A stretch of 64,000 bases of DNA from Parasedimentitalea marina (GTDB lineage Bacteria > Pseudomonadota > Alphaproteobacteria > Rhodobacterales > Rhodobacteraceae). The translations under genes and the position numbers were made by a program. This document shows, one piece after another, positions 26,809-35,263 of the stretch (positions are counted from its first letter, which is position 1; every line of letters starts with the position of its first letter). The stretch spans positions 2,542,001 through 2,606,000 of the forward strand of contig NZ_CP033219.1 in NCBI RefSeq assembly GCF_004006175.1. Reading direction: 5' to 3'. The notes beneath the pieces were generated by a model, which was not told where the DNA came from, made no database searches, and saw nothing but the letters and a program-made list of their open reading frames with translations.

Positions 26809-27267
26809 TCAATCGTCGCGATGTACTTTTTCACGACGTTCATGACGTTCTTGCGCTTCCAAACTCATCGTCGCAATCGGCCGGGCATTCAGACGTTTCA
26901 ACGAAATCGGATCACCCGTCACGTTGCAATATCCGTATTCACCTTCGTCCACACGGCGGATTGCGGCGTCAATCTTGGATACCAATTTACGCTGACGATC
27001 ACGGGTCCGCAGTTCTAAGGCACGATCGGTCTCTTCGCTGGCACGGTCGGCTACATCAGGGATATTGCGGGTATTATCCTGCAACGCCTCGATTGTATCA
27101 CGACTATCCGCCAGAAGATCTTGCTTCCAGTTCAATAGTTTGCGTCGGAAAAATTCCAACTGCCTTTCATTCATGAAAGGTTCATCTTCAGCCGGTCGAT
27201 AGTCATCCGGCAGAAACACTTCTTGCTTCATTTCGGCTCCTTCGGTCAGGCCATGAATGTTGGTCAT
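26809..27267 (-). CDS. dksA: RNA polymerase-binding transcription factor DksA (single-cysteine form)
   Basis: 152 residues from the ATG at 27267, which has GGGAG upstream. The coiled coil carries the catalytic tip DVADRA at about 71-76 (DxxDxA), and the flanking helices match E. coli DksA closely (LELRTRDRQRKLVSKIDAAI). The zinc finger is degenerate: Cys114 is kept but the other three positions are Thr117, Ser135 and Ala138. Zinc-independent DksA forms of this type are known in alphaproteobacteria, including Rhodobacter. It works with ppGpp in the RNA polymerase secondary channel. Confidence 0.93.
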   Translation of the reverse strand: MTNIHGLTEGAEMKQEVFLPDDYRPAEDEPFMNERQLEFFRRKLLNWKQDLLADSRDTIEALQDNTRNIPDVADRASEETDRALELRTRDRQRKLVSKIDAAIRRVDEGEYGYCNVTGDPISLKRLNARPIATMSLEAQERHERREKVHRDD

Positions 27268-27417
27268 AATGTACTCCCAAACATAAGGCCGCCCCCTCTG
27301 AGGCAGCATTTATCTGCTCCATCCGAGATTGTCACTACACAATAGTAACTGTACTGGGTTAAAAGCAGCGTAACAGCAACAGGTCGCGGAGACGCGGGCA
27401 TTCAGGATCGGAAAAAT

Positions 27418-28257
27418 ATGCGTTTTCAGGGCACTAAAGACTACATTGCAACCGACGACCTGAAAATCGCAGTAAACGCGGCGGTTACCCTTGAACGGCC
27501 CCTGCTGGTCAAAGGGGAACCTGGAACCGGTAAGACCGAGCTGGCACGGCAAGTCGCCAGTTCCCTGGGCCTGCGAATGATTGAATGGAATGTCAAATCC
27601 ACCACCCGCGCCCAGCAAGGTCTGTACGAATACGATGCGGTTTCGCGGCTGCGTGACAGCCAACTAGGCGATGAACGGGTGCATGACGTGCGCAATTACA
27701 TCAAAAAAGGTAAGCTCTGGGAGGCCTTTGAAGCCGACGAGCGGCTGGTCTTGCTGATAGACGAGATCGACAAAGCCGACATCGAATTCCCGAACGACCT
27801 GTTGCAGGAACTCGATAAAATGGAGTTCTACGTATACGAGACCGGCGAGACTGTTCGGGCCAAACATCGCCCGATCATGATCATCACTTCAAACAACGAA
27901 AAAGAGCTGCCAGACGCGTTTTTACGGCGCTGCTTCTTTCATTATATTCGGTTCCCCGATGCCGAGACGATGAAACAAATTGTCGAAGTCCATCACCCCG
28001 GCATCAAGCAGGCCCTGTTAACCACTGCGCTGACACAGTTTTATGATATTCGCGACACTGCCGGGTTAAAGAAGAAACCCTCCACCTCTGAGGTTTTGGA
28101 CTGGCTGAAACTGCTGCTTGCCGAGGATTTATCCCCCGAAGATTTGGCGCGCAACGGCGCAGATTCGCTGCCACGCCTGCATGGGGCACTGTTGAAAAAC
28201 GAACAGGACGTGCACTTGTTTGAGCGCCTGGCCTTTATGGCACGTGGCAAACGCTGA
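27418..28257 (+). CDS. MoxR-family AAA+ ATPase
   Basis: 279 residues. Walker A GEPGTGKT is at 33-40, Walker B LVLLIDEID at 110-118, sensor 1 in IIITSNNEKELPDAF, and the arginine finger in FLRRCFFHYIRFP. MoxR ATPases work with VWA-domain proteins to insert metals or remodel complexes (for example CoxD/CoxE-type maturation). The matching VWA protein lies 2 kb downstream, separated by an acetyltransferase, a DUF2927 lipoprotein and a small membrane protein, all on the same strand. Confidence 0.92.
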   Translation: MRFQGTKDYIATDDLKIAVNAAVTLERPLLVKGEPGTGKTELARQVASSLGLRMIEWNVKSTTRAQQGLYEYDAVSRLRDSQLGDERVHDVRNYIKKGKLWEAFEADERLVLLIDEIDKADIEFPNDLLQELDKMEFYVYETGETVRAKHRPIMIITSNNEKELPDAFLRRCFFHYIRFPDAETMKQIVEVHHPGIKQALLTTALTQFYDIRDTAGLKKKPSTSEVLDWLKLLLAEDLSPEDLARNGADSLPRLHGALLKNEQDVHLFERLAFMARGKR

Positions 28258-28347
28258 CCGGATCCGCTTGCCACCTGCCAAGCGCAGTGGCACCATGATT
28301 GAACCTGACGCTCTATTTCGTCTCTTTAGAAAGTGGACTGCCTGAGT

Positions 28348-28797
28348 ATGACTGGACACGCGCGGATCCGCCCGCTTCACATGGATGATCGCCAGGAATG
28401 GGCCGAGATGTGGTGCGACTATCTGGCCTTTTACGAAACCGAAGTGTCGCAAAAGATCTACGACAGCACGTTTGCCCGTTTGATCGGGGACGACCCTCAG
28501 GATTTTTCCTGCTTTATCGCCGAAACTGATGGTAAACTCGTCGGGTTGACCCATTACTTGTTTCACCGCCACAACTGGACATTGGACAACACCTGCTACC
28601 TGCAGGATCTATATGCCCGGCCTGATACGCGCGGTACTGGTGTCGGCCGTGCCTTGATCGAGGCGGTGTATGGCGCCGCCGATGCCAAGGGCAACGGGTC
28701 AGTCTACTGGCTTACCCAGGACTTTAACCAGACGGCGCGCAAACTATACGACAGGGTTGGAAAGCAAACGCCCTTTATCCGATATCAACGCACATGA
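28348..28797 (+). CDS. GNAT family N-acetyltransferase
   Basis: 149 residues from the ATG at 28348; a GTG at 28333 is an alternative. The acetyl-CoA loop is TRGTGVGRALIEAVYG, preceded by the strand CYLQDLYARPD and followed by VYWLTQDFNQTARKLYDRVG, the usual motif B with Asn and Tyr. Its end overlaps the DUF2927 lipoprotein start by 4 nt (ATGA), so it is translated with that gene. The substrate is unknown. Confidence 0.88.
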   Translation: MTGHARIRPLHMDDRQEWAEMWCDYLAFYETEVSQKIYDSTFARLIGDDPQDFSCFIAETDGKLVGLTHYLFHRHNWTLDNTCYLQDLYARPDTRGTGVGRALIEAVYGAADAKGNGSVYWLTQDFNQTARKLYDRVGKQTPFIRYQRT

Positions 28798-30149
28798 TCT
28801 GGCGCCTCGTATTAGTTTCGGCTCTGCTGCTTGTTGGCTGTGACACTGTTCCGCTGGAGCAGCCGCCGACACGCGCGCACATTGCCGACAGTGCCCTGCC
28901 GCCGGTCAAAAGATTTGCGACACCGCGTCCTGCCCCGCCGCAGCGGTCGAACAAGGATATGGCGCGTGACTTTCTGGATCTGCACTTCGAACTGGAAGGG
29001 GGAAGCTCGTTACCCGTTTTCACCCGGTTTGACAGCCCCATAACGCTGCGTGTCACGGGACGCCCTTCCCAAAGCCTGAACTCGGATCTTGCCAGCCTGT
29101 TGTCCCGGCTGCGTCGCGAGGCAGGAGTCAATATCCACCGGGTGAGCGACGGCAACGCCCGTATCACGATCCAATCCGTCAGCAGTGCCGAGATCCGCAG
29201 GGCCTTGCCCAAGGCGGCTTGTTTTGTCGTGCCAAACGTCAGTTCACTGGCCGAATACCGTCGCAGCAAGCGGCGTGCAAAAACCAATTGGTCACAGCTG
29301 CGCAAACGCGACAGGTTGGCTATTTTTGTGCCCAACGATGTCAGCCCGCAAGAGGTGCGTGACTGCCTGCACGAGGAATTGGCGCAGGCCATTGGGCCGC
29401 TCAATGATCTGTATCGATTACCGGATTCCGTGTTCAACGACGACAATGTCCACGCTGTGCTGACCGGGTTCGACATGCTGATCCTGCGCGCCACATATGC
29501 GCCCGAGCTGGCAACCGGGATGAGCCGGGCTCAGGTCTCGGCACGTTTGCCTGCAATTTTAAGTCGCCTTAATCCTCAGGGAAATTCTCGCCCTTCGGCT
29601 CCGCTACAGGAAACTCCGCGCAACTGGGTTGCTGCAATAGAAACCGCAATCGGCCCGGGCTCGACGGATGAGACCCGCAAACGCGCGGCCAATCAGGCCG
29701 CCACAATCGCACAACGTTTGGGCTGGAACGATCACCGGCGGTCGTTCAGCCATTTCGTACTTGGTCGTATGCTTCAGGGGTCTGACCCCCGGCTGGCCCT
29801 GAAACACTTCAAAAGCGCAATGCACTATCTTGGTAACAGCCCAAGCACAAATTTGCACCGCGCCCATATCGCCGCCCGGATGGCGGCTTATGAAATCAAC
29901 CGGGGTAACGGCCGCGCCGCACGGGCGTTGCTGCAGCCCAGCATCCCAACAGCCGCGCAGTTTGAAAGCGCCACGTTGCTGTCTACCCTAATGCTAATGC
30001 AAGCCGAAGCCCTGACCCTGACAGGTGATTTAGACGCGGCACGCGCGGTCAGACTGGACAGCCTGGGGTGGGCGCGCTACGGGTTTGGCTCGGATTGGGC
30101 TGTGCGGGCGAAAATGAATGAAATCGCTGCTCTGGCCCCCAATACTTAG
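28794..30149 (+). CDS. DUF2927 domain lipoprotein
   Basis: 451 residues. A lipoprotein signal peptide ends in LLVGC (lipobox, Cys16). The central DUF2927 domain has the putative metalloprotease-like CLHEELAQAIGPLNDLYRLP (HEExx followed by SVFNDDNVHAVL), so a zinc-peptidase-like fold is possible. The C-terminal half is helical with TPR-like features (ALKHFKSAMHYLGNSP). It is an envelope protein typical of Rhodobacterales, usually next to the MoxR/VWA genes as here. Its enzymatic activity is unproven. Confidence 0.85.
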   Translation: MIWRLVLVSALLLVGCDTVPLEQPPTRAHIADSALPPVKRFATPRPAPPQRSNKDMARDFLDLHFELEGGSSLPVFTRFDSPITLRVTGRPSQSLNSDLASLLSRLRREAGVNIHRVSDGNARITIQSVSSAEIRRALPKAACFVVPNVSSLAEYRRSKRRAKTNWSQLRKRDRLAIFVPNDVSPQEVRDCLHEELAQAIGPLNDLYRLPDSVFNDDNVHAVLTGFDMLILRATYAPELATGMSRAQVSARLPAILSRLNPQGNSRPSAPLQETPRNWVAAIETAIGPGSTDETRKRAANQAATIAQRLGWNDHRRSFSHFVLGRMLQGSDPRLALKHFKSAMHYLGNSPSTNLHRAHIAARMAAYEINRGNGRAARALLQPSIPTAAQFESATLLSTLMLMQAEALTLTGDLDAARAVRLDSLGWARYGFGSDWAVRAKMNEIAALAPNT

Positions 30150-30163
30150 ACGGAAGATAGAAC

Positions 30164-30331
30164 ATGATCGTAATTAGCGGCCTGATAATTGGGGCATTGT
30201 TTGGCAGCTACATGGCCCGAAAACGCGGCGGGCGCCTTGGAGATATTCTTCAATATGCGGCCGTCTATGGTATCATTCTGGGCCTTGCAGGTATGCTGCT
30301 GACCTTAATGGTGCACCGTTTGGCGATCTGA
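30164..30331 (+). CDS. Small two-helix membrane protein (55 aa)
   Basis: Begins MIVISGLIIGALFGSYMARK, then RGGRLGDILQYAAVYG and a second hydrophobic helix (IILGLAGMLLTLM) before HRLAI. GGAAG precedes the ATG; the gene is 14 nt after the lipoprotein stop and 4 nt before the VWA start. It is a hairpin of two membrane helices with a basic loop of about 10 residues. The close packing between two real genes and the clean frame support it as coding. It is probably a membrane partner of the MoxR/VWA system; the function is unknown. Confidence 0.75.
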   Translation: MIVISGLIIGALFGSYMARKRGGRLGDILQYAAVYGIILGLAGMLLTLMVHRLAI

Positions 30332-30335
30332 AACC

Positions 30336-31520
30336 ATGTTCCAGCCTTTCTTTGAGAACCTTCGTAACGCCTCGGTCCCGGTGTCCTTACGCGAATATCT
30401 AACGTTTCTCGAATGCCTGAAGACTGGCTTGTCTACCTATGATGTCGAGGCATTCTACTTCCTGGCCCGCTCCTCAATGGTCAAGGATGAGCGTAATATT
30501 GATAAGTTTGATCGCGCCTTTGCTGCCACGTTTCAGGGCCTGGAGGCGATCCCGCCGCAGGCCGTGATGGAGGCCGTCGACATTCCAGAAGAGTGGCTCC
30601 GCAAAATGGCGGAGAAGCATATGTCAGAGGAAGAACGCGCCGAGATTGAAGCCCTGGGCGGTTTTGACAAGCTGATGGAAACGCTGAAAGAGCGCCTGAA
30701 AGAGCAAGAAGGTCGCCATCAGGGCGGCAGCAAATGGGTTGGCACGGCCGGAACCAGCCCCTTTGGGGCCTATGGCTACAATCCCGAGGGCGTCCGCATT
30801 GGTCAAAAAGAAAGCCGCCACCAACGGGCGGTCAAAGTCTGGGACAAACGCGAGTTTAGGAACCTGGATGGTGATGTTGAACTGGGCACCCGAAATATCA
30901 AGGTCGCCCTGAAACGCCTGCGCCGTTGGGTCCGTCAGGGCGCCCACGAAGAGCTGGATCTGGATAGCACCATCCGTTCCACCGCTGAGCACGGCTACCT
31001 GGATGTCAAAACCCGCCCCGAGCGCCACAACGCGGTCAAAGTGCTGTTGTTCCTGGATGTTGGCGGATCAATGGATCCCCATATCAAGGTGGTGGAGGAG
31101 CTGTTCTCTGCCGCGCGGAGCGAATTCAAGCATCTGGAATATTATTACTTCCACAATTGTCTTTACGAAGGTGTGTGGCGTGACAATGCCCGGCGCTGGG
31201 ATGCGCAGATCCCAACCCACGAAGTGTTGCGCACCTACGGCCCTGATTACAAATGCATCTTTGTCGGCGATGCCTCGATGAGTCCCTATGAGATTGCCTA
31301 TCCTGGTGGCGCCAACGAACATTGGAACCAAGAGGCTGGTCAGGTCTGGCTGGAACGCGCGCGCGACCACTGGTCGTCTAACCTGTGGATCAATCCAGTG
31401 CCCGAGAAGTACTGGGATCATACCCATTCAATCAGCATGGTCCGCGACATCTTTGCTGACCAGATGGTGCCCATGACCCTGTCGGGCCTGGAAAAAGGCA
31501 TGAAAGAACTGACACGTTGA
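30336..31520 (+). CDS. VWA domain protein, CoxE-like
   Basis: 394 residues. The C-terminal half is a von Willebrand A domain whose MIDAS motif reads DVGGSMD at 241-247 (DxGxS instead of DxSxS), as usual for this proteobacterial group. The N-terminal half is helical, with conserved SRHQRAVKVWDKREFRNLDG and RNIKVALKRLRRW segments. The partner is the MoxR ATPase upstream. Together they form a chaperone-like pair of undetermined client in Rhodobacterales. No carbon-monoxide dehydrogenase genes are here. Confidence 0.9.
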   Translation: MFQPFFENLRNASVPVSLREYLTFLECLKTGLSTYDVEAFYFLARSSMVKDERNIDKFDRAFAATFQGLEAIPPQAVMEAVDIPEEWLRKMAEKHMSEEERAEIEALGGFDKLMETLKERLKEQEGRHQGGSKWVGTAGTSPFGAYGYNPEGVRIGQKESRHQRAVKVWDKREFRNLDGDVELGTRNIKVALKRLRRWVRQGAHEELDLDSTIRSTAEHGYLDVKTRPERHNAVKVLLFLDVGGSMDPHIKVVEELFSAARSEFKHLEYYYFHNCLYEGVWRDNARRWDAQIPTHEVLRTYGPDYKCIFVGDASMSPYEIAYPGGANEHWNQEAGQVWLERARDHWSSNLWINPVPEKYWDHTHSISMVRDIFADQMVPMTLSGLEKGMKELTR

Positions 31521-31573
31521 CCTGTGCTGCATTCTCTCTTGTTCAACGGACCTGCACAGCCCATATCTAGTGG

Positions 31574-32260
31574 ATGATTAGATTATTCCCAATTCTGCTG
31601 GCTGTTGCCTATGGCATCGTGATGTACCGGATCTCAATCTGGCGCACCCATAAAGATCTGGATGCAAAGTCGACCGAGCTGGCCGACCGTAAGATGAAGG
31701 TCCTGACAGATCGAATGGCCGCCGCGCTGGAGATCTCGCGCATACCGGTGTTCATTTATGAAATCGATCCGGTCAATGGACTGGCGGCTCCGGATGGAAG
31801 GATTTTCATCACTCGCGGGTTTTACCGCAAATACCAGAACGGTGAGGTTTCCGCCGAGGAACTGGCATCGGTTATTGCCCACGAGTTGGGCCATGTGGCG
31901 CTGGGTCATGCCAAGCGACGCATGATTGATTTCTCGGGTCAGAATGCCTTGCGCACCGCATTGATGATGGTTCTGGGGCGTTATATCCCGTTTATTGGTC
32001 CCTGGATCGCGGGTATGCTTACCAGCCTGATTGCCGCCCGATTGTCGCGTGGGGATGAATATGAGGCGGATGAATATGCAGCGGCATTGCTGACTAAGGC
32101 AGGTATCGGGGTGGAGCCGCAAAAGACCCTGTTCCGTAAACTTGAAGCCTTGACCCAGACCCGGGCTGGCATGGCCCCCGCCTGGTTGATGAGCCATCCA
32201 AAAACCGAGGAACGCATCGAAGCGCTGGACCGGTTACAGGTGAAATGGGCGCAGACCTAG
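31574..32260 (+). CDS. M48 family metallopeptidase
   Basis: 228 residues. An N-terminal hydrophobic helix (residues 2-20) anchors it to the membrane. The zinc motif HELGH is at 103-107 with the third ligand Glu in the DEYEADEYAA helix near 160. The C terminus (SHPKTEERIEAL) is the typical end of M48 proteases, related to HtpX/BepA-type quality control. It is downstream of the VWA gene with a 53-nt gap and may share its transcript. Confidence 0.92.
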   Translation: MIRLFPILLAVAYGIVMYRISIWRTHKDLDAKSTELADRKMKVLTDRMAAALEISRIPVFIYEIDPVNGLAAPDGRIFITRGFYRKYQNGEVSAEELASVIAHELGHVALGHAKRRMIDFSGQNALRTALMMVLGRYIPFIGPWIAGMLTSLIAARLSRGDEYEADEYAAALLTKAGIGVEPQKTLFRKLEALTQTRAGMAPAWLMSHPKTEERIEALDRLQVKWAQT

Positions 32261-32280
32261 GCGGGTCTGGTTCAGACAGT

Positions 32281-32345
32281 GGGGGCGCTGCCCCCTCTTG
32301 GCCTTAGGGCCAGTTCACCCCTGGGATATTTTTGGCCAGATGAAG
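32281..32345. repeat. Roseobacter-type extragenic palindromic/terminator element
   Basis: GGGGGC-GCT-GCCCCC forms a perfect 6-bp stem with a 3-nt loop (32281-32295), followed by GGCC-TTAG-GGCC (32310-32321) and then the word GGGATATTTTTGGCCAGATG (32324-32343). This last word plus a G/C hairpin is a familiar extragenic element that recurs widely in Rhodobacterales genomes. It sits between the convergent M48 and PIN genes and probably terminates both. Confidence 0.65.
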
Positions 32346-32356
32346 CCAGCGGAAAG

Positions 32357-32902
32357 CTATGAGTCGGCGAGGGCTTTGGCGAGGCGTGGCAGCCGGGCTT
32401 TTTTCAGCAACGGGCGAACCTGCCAGTCTTTGCCAGACAGGCGGCATGCCTCGGCGGTGACGCGCTGGCCCAATTGCTCTAACCCCTTGCTGTCTTTCAG
32501 CCACAACGCATGGAGCAATTCGTCCGGGCCGAGACGCTTCAATCCTTCCTCGGCCAGGATATCGCGCGGAAAGTCCTTGTTGTTCATGGTCACGATAGCA
32601 TCCGCCGAGCCGGAGATGGCCACCGCAAGAACATGGATGTCCGCAGCATCCGGCAGCCATAGACGCGATTCCTGCCCTGGCGCCGGGGGCAGTTCACTCG
32701 CGGGCCAGTTGGCTCGGACCAGGGCAATCTCGGCGCTGGCCTGGGCCGCACCCAAGGGGCCCAATTTCACCGCTGCACGCTCCCATTCGCCTAAGATACG
32801 GGTCGACCAAAGGGGCACGAAATGCCCCAACCGAGCGGCGCCCAGTAGCATTTCGCGCATCACCGTCGGGTACAGCACACAGGTATCAAGCAGCAATTTC
32901 AC
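32357..32902 (-). CDS. PIN-domain protein
   Basis: 181 residues from a GTG at 32902 (VKLLLDTCVLYPTVM). The PIN nuclease fold shows the first Asp in LLDTCVL, a central Glu in ILGEWERA, and Asp residues in LPDAADIHVLAVA and VTMNNKDFP. PIN proteins are Mg-dependent ribonucleases, often toxins. No antitoxin gene sits beside it; instead it lies 13 nt after rlmI on the same strand. It is therefore either an orphan or a non-toxin RNA-processing nuclease. Confidence 0.85.
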   Translation of the reverse strand: MKLLLDTCVLYPTVMREMLLGAARLGHFVPLWSTRILGEWERAAVKLGPLGAAQASAEIALVRANWPASELPPAPGQESRLWLPDAADIHVLAVAISGSADAIVTMNNKDFPRDILAEEGLKRLGPDELLHALWLKDSKGLEQLGQRVTAEACRLSGKDWQVRPLLKKARLPRLAKALADS

Positions 32903-32915
32903 CCGGGGCGCTGCC

Positions 32916-34130
32916 TTAGTCGAGCCGGAAGAACACGGACTTGAGATAGCCGCTTTCGGCCAGTTGTGGCAGCTGTGGGTGATCCGGCCCGGCAAATCCG
33001 GTGCGGATCAATTGCGCCGAACGCCCTGCCCGGCCAATACCCCGCGCCGAGGCCCCACGGAATTTGCTGAGGTCGGCAGCATGGCTGCAGGAACACAAGC
33101 CGAGGTAGCCACCGGGTTTGACCAGAGGGGCTGCCAGTTTGGCGATACGCTCATAGGCCCGCAAGCCCGCCTCCAGTGTGGGTTTTGACGGCGCAAATGC
33201 AGGTGGATCGCAGATCACCACGTCGAACATTTCGCCTTCGGCCTCCAGCGCCGCCAGCGTGTCAAAGGCATCGCCCTGACGGATGCTCAGCTGGTCGCCA
33301 AACCCACTGGCAACTGCGCCTTGTTCCGCCAAGGCCAGCGCTGGGGCTGAACCGTCAACACAGAGGGCCGAACCGGCACCTGCGGCCAGCATCGCCAGAC
33401 CAAAACCGCCAACATGGGAAAACACATCCAACACCCGCGCGCCGGGGGCTGCCAGACGGGCCGCAAAGGCGTGATTGGGGCGCTGGTCATAGAACAAGCC
33501 CGTTTTCTGACCGCCAGTAAGGTCTGCCATATAGCTGGCACCATTCATCTGCACCGCAATCGGGGCCTCGGGCGCAGTGCCGTGCAGTACCATATTCACA
33601 TCATCCAGCCCTTCGAGGCTGCGGGTGCGACCAGCGGCGTTCTTCAGCACCACATCAACGCCCGTGACATTGATCAAAGCCTGCGTCAACAGATCCAGGT
33701 GCGCTTCGGCCCAAGCGGCGTTGGGCTGCAGCACACAAGCCGAGCCAAACCGGTCAATAACCACACCGGGCAAACCGTCGGATTCAGCGTGGACCAGACG
33801 ATAGAAAGGCGCGTCAAACAACTGCTCGCGCATTTGCAGCGCGCGGCTCAGCCGGGCCTCAAACCAAGCCAAATTCAGCTCAGCCTCTGGATCGCGATCC
33901 AGCATCCGGGCGATGATCTTGCTGTCGGGATTAACCGTCACCAGACCCATCGGGGTTTGCACCTCATCCTCGAGCACCGCCAGTGCGCCGGGGGTCAGTT
34001 TACGGGTGCGCCGGTCAGTGACCAGCTCGTTGGCATAGACCCAGGGAAACCCGTGCCGTATGGCGCGGGCGTTGGATTTGGGTTTCATACGGACGCGGGC
34101 GCGCTGGGACGCAGAAGAGGAGGCTGTCAT
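32916..34130 (-). CDS. rlmI: 23S rRNA (cytosine1962-C5)-methyltransferase RlmI-like
   Basis: 404 residues with AAGAGGAGG upstream of the ATG. An N-terminal PUA domain (HGFPWVYANELV) and an EEHEE-like domain precede the SAM-binding Rossmann fold (VLDVFSHVGGFGLAMLAAGA), with CDPPAFAPSK and LGLCSCSHAADL holding the C5-methyltransferase signature; Cys of the SCSH motif is the likely nucleophile. The TGGQKTGLFYDQR motif is strongly conserved in RlmI. The PIN gene follows at 13 nt. Confidence 0.92.
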   Translation of the reverse strand: MTASSSASQRARVRMKPKSNARAIRHGFPWVYANELVTDRRTRKLTPGALAVLEDEVQTPMGLVTVNPDSKIIARMLDRDPEAELNLAWFEARLSRALQMREQLFDAPFYRLVHAESDGLPGVVIDRFGSACVLQPNAAWAEAHLDLLTQALINVTGVDVVLKNAAGRTRSLEGLDDVNMVLHGTAPEAPIAVQMNGASYMADLTGGQKTGLFYDQRPNHAFAARLAAPGARVLDVFSHVGGFGLAMLAAGAGSALCVDGSAPALALAEQGAVASGFGDQLSIRQGDAFDTLAALEAEGEMFDVVICDPPAFAPSKPTLEAGLRAYERIAKLAAPLVKPGGYLGLCSCSHAADLSKFRGASARGIGRAGRSAQLIRTGFAGPDHPQLPQLAESGYLKSVFFRLD

Positions 34131-34182
34131 GGCCTCCTCTTAGCGGTATCATTGGATCAGGGGAAGGCCCGATAGACGCTTG

Positions 34183-34950
34183 TTAAAAGTTGTAGAGCAT
34201 CTGAACAAAGCCAGCACTGGCGTCTTTATAGGTTTCCGGTTTGGTCAGCTCTTGGTGAATCACTCCAGCGAGATGCTGTGTGATCCGCACTTTCTGGGTC
34301 TGACCATGGGCCATAGCGACCAAGGCCTGCTGGCCACCATATGCATTTAGGTCTGCCCGAACGCTGCGCGTGGGCAACAGCAACGCACCGGTTTCTGCGT
34401 GTTTCACGGTCATCTCAAACGAGATCCCATGGCGACCGCCAGTGGTATAGCGGGCCTTTTCAGTCAAGGCGTGGAACTTGGTGATCTGGATATCCAGAAT
34501 GACTGGTACAGGCCCATCCAGCCCCGCAACACCACGATCCATTGCAGTCTGTACGATTGTTTGCACCTGAACGTAGCGGTCGCCAACAGGATCCTCACGC
34601 CAGACGATATCACCATATGGCAGATAGCGATTGGCCTCCGAGACTTTTAGCGAGCGGGGCACGCGGACCTGTACAGCGGCCACATGAACAGGCACCTTCT
34701 GAGCTGCAAATTCTGCTCCGCCAAAGGCATCCACAGCAACAACGGGTGTCACGTTTGTCACAGAAGGAGACCCGCCTTGTGACACCACAAGCGGTTTAAT
34801 CTCTTCACGTGTATCATACCCGACAGGGATGCTTACCTGTCCCTCCGGCAGCAGTTCAAACGGCGCGTTACGTGTTGGCACATCCACTGCAGCACAGGCC
34901 GAAACGGTCAATCCAACAGTCAGCAGCATCAGTTTACGAATGATAGTCAT
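34183..34950 (-). CDS. Outer-membrane lipoprotein of unknown function
   Basis: 255 residues with a lipoprotein signal peptide ending LTVSAC (Cys19) and AAGGAG before the ATG. The mature part has no Asp at +2, which in Gram-negative bacteria suggests outer-membrane sorting. It shows alternating strands and segments such as QVRVPRSLKVSEANRYLPYG, DIVWREDP and VILDIQITKFHALTEKARY, resembling a conserved Rhodobacterales lipoprotein family (possibly DUF6778, from memory and unverified). The function is unknown. It is isolated between rlmI and a 313-nt gap. Confidence 0.75.
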   Translation of the reverse strand: MTIIRKLMLLTVGLTVSACAAVDVPTRNAPFELLPEGQVSIPVGYDTREEIKPLVVSQGGSPSVTNVTPVVAVDAFGGAEFAAQKVPVHVAAVQVRVPRSLKVSEANRYLPYGDIVWREDPVGDRYVQVQTIVQTAMDRGVAGLDGPVPVILDIQITKFHALTEKARYTTGGRHGISFEMTVKHAETGALLLPTRSVRADLNAYGGQQALVAMAHGQTQKVRITQHLAGVIHQELTKPETYKDASAGFVQMLYNF

Positions 34951-35263
34951 TTGGGTGCTCCTTGCGGCGGCCGGAATGTCCCGGTCGTTGGGTCATGTGC
35001 AAGGTCGCTCCAAATTTGGGCAGTATTTAGACAAATTTGGCGCAATTTCACGATATGTTAATAAGTATTGACGCCGCCTGCCCCCCAGCGCCCTGTTTTA
35101 AAGGCCTTCCGCAGCAGCTTGTTCATTGGTCTTAACATGTGTGTTAAGGCGACCCACCTTTTTCGGCACCTTTTTCAGTCCCGGCAGGCCGGATCAAAAG
35201 CGTGTTAAAGTGTTTATGGATGGTCCGAAGTGATCCCAAACTGTCTTTAGCGCGATTGCACTT
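34951..35263. other. Intergenic region, no gene seen
   Basis: 313 nt between the lipoprotein start and the stop of the lysine-rich gene. A CCGG-CAGG-CCGG hairpin (about 35185) lacks a T-run. No coding frame, RNA gene or repeat is evident. Confidence 0.5.
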
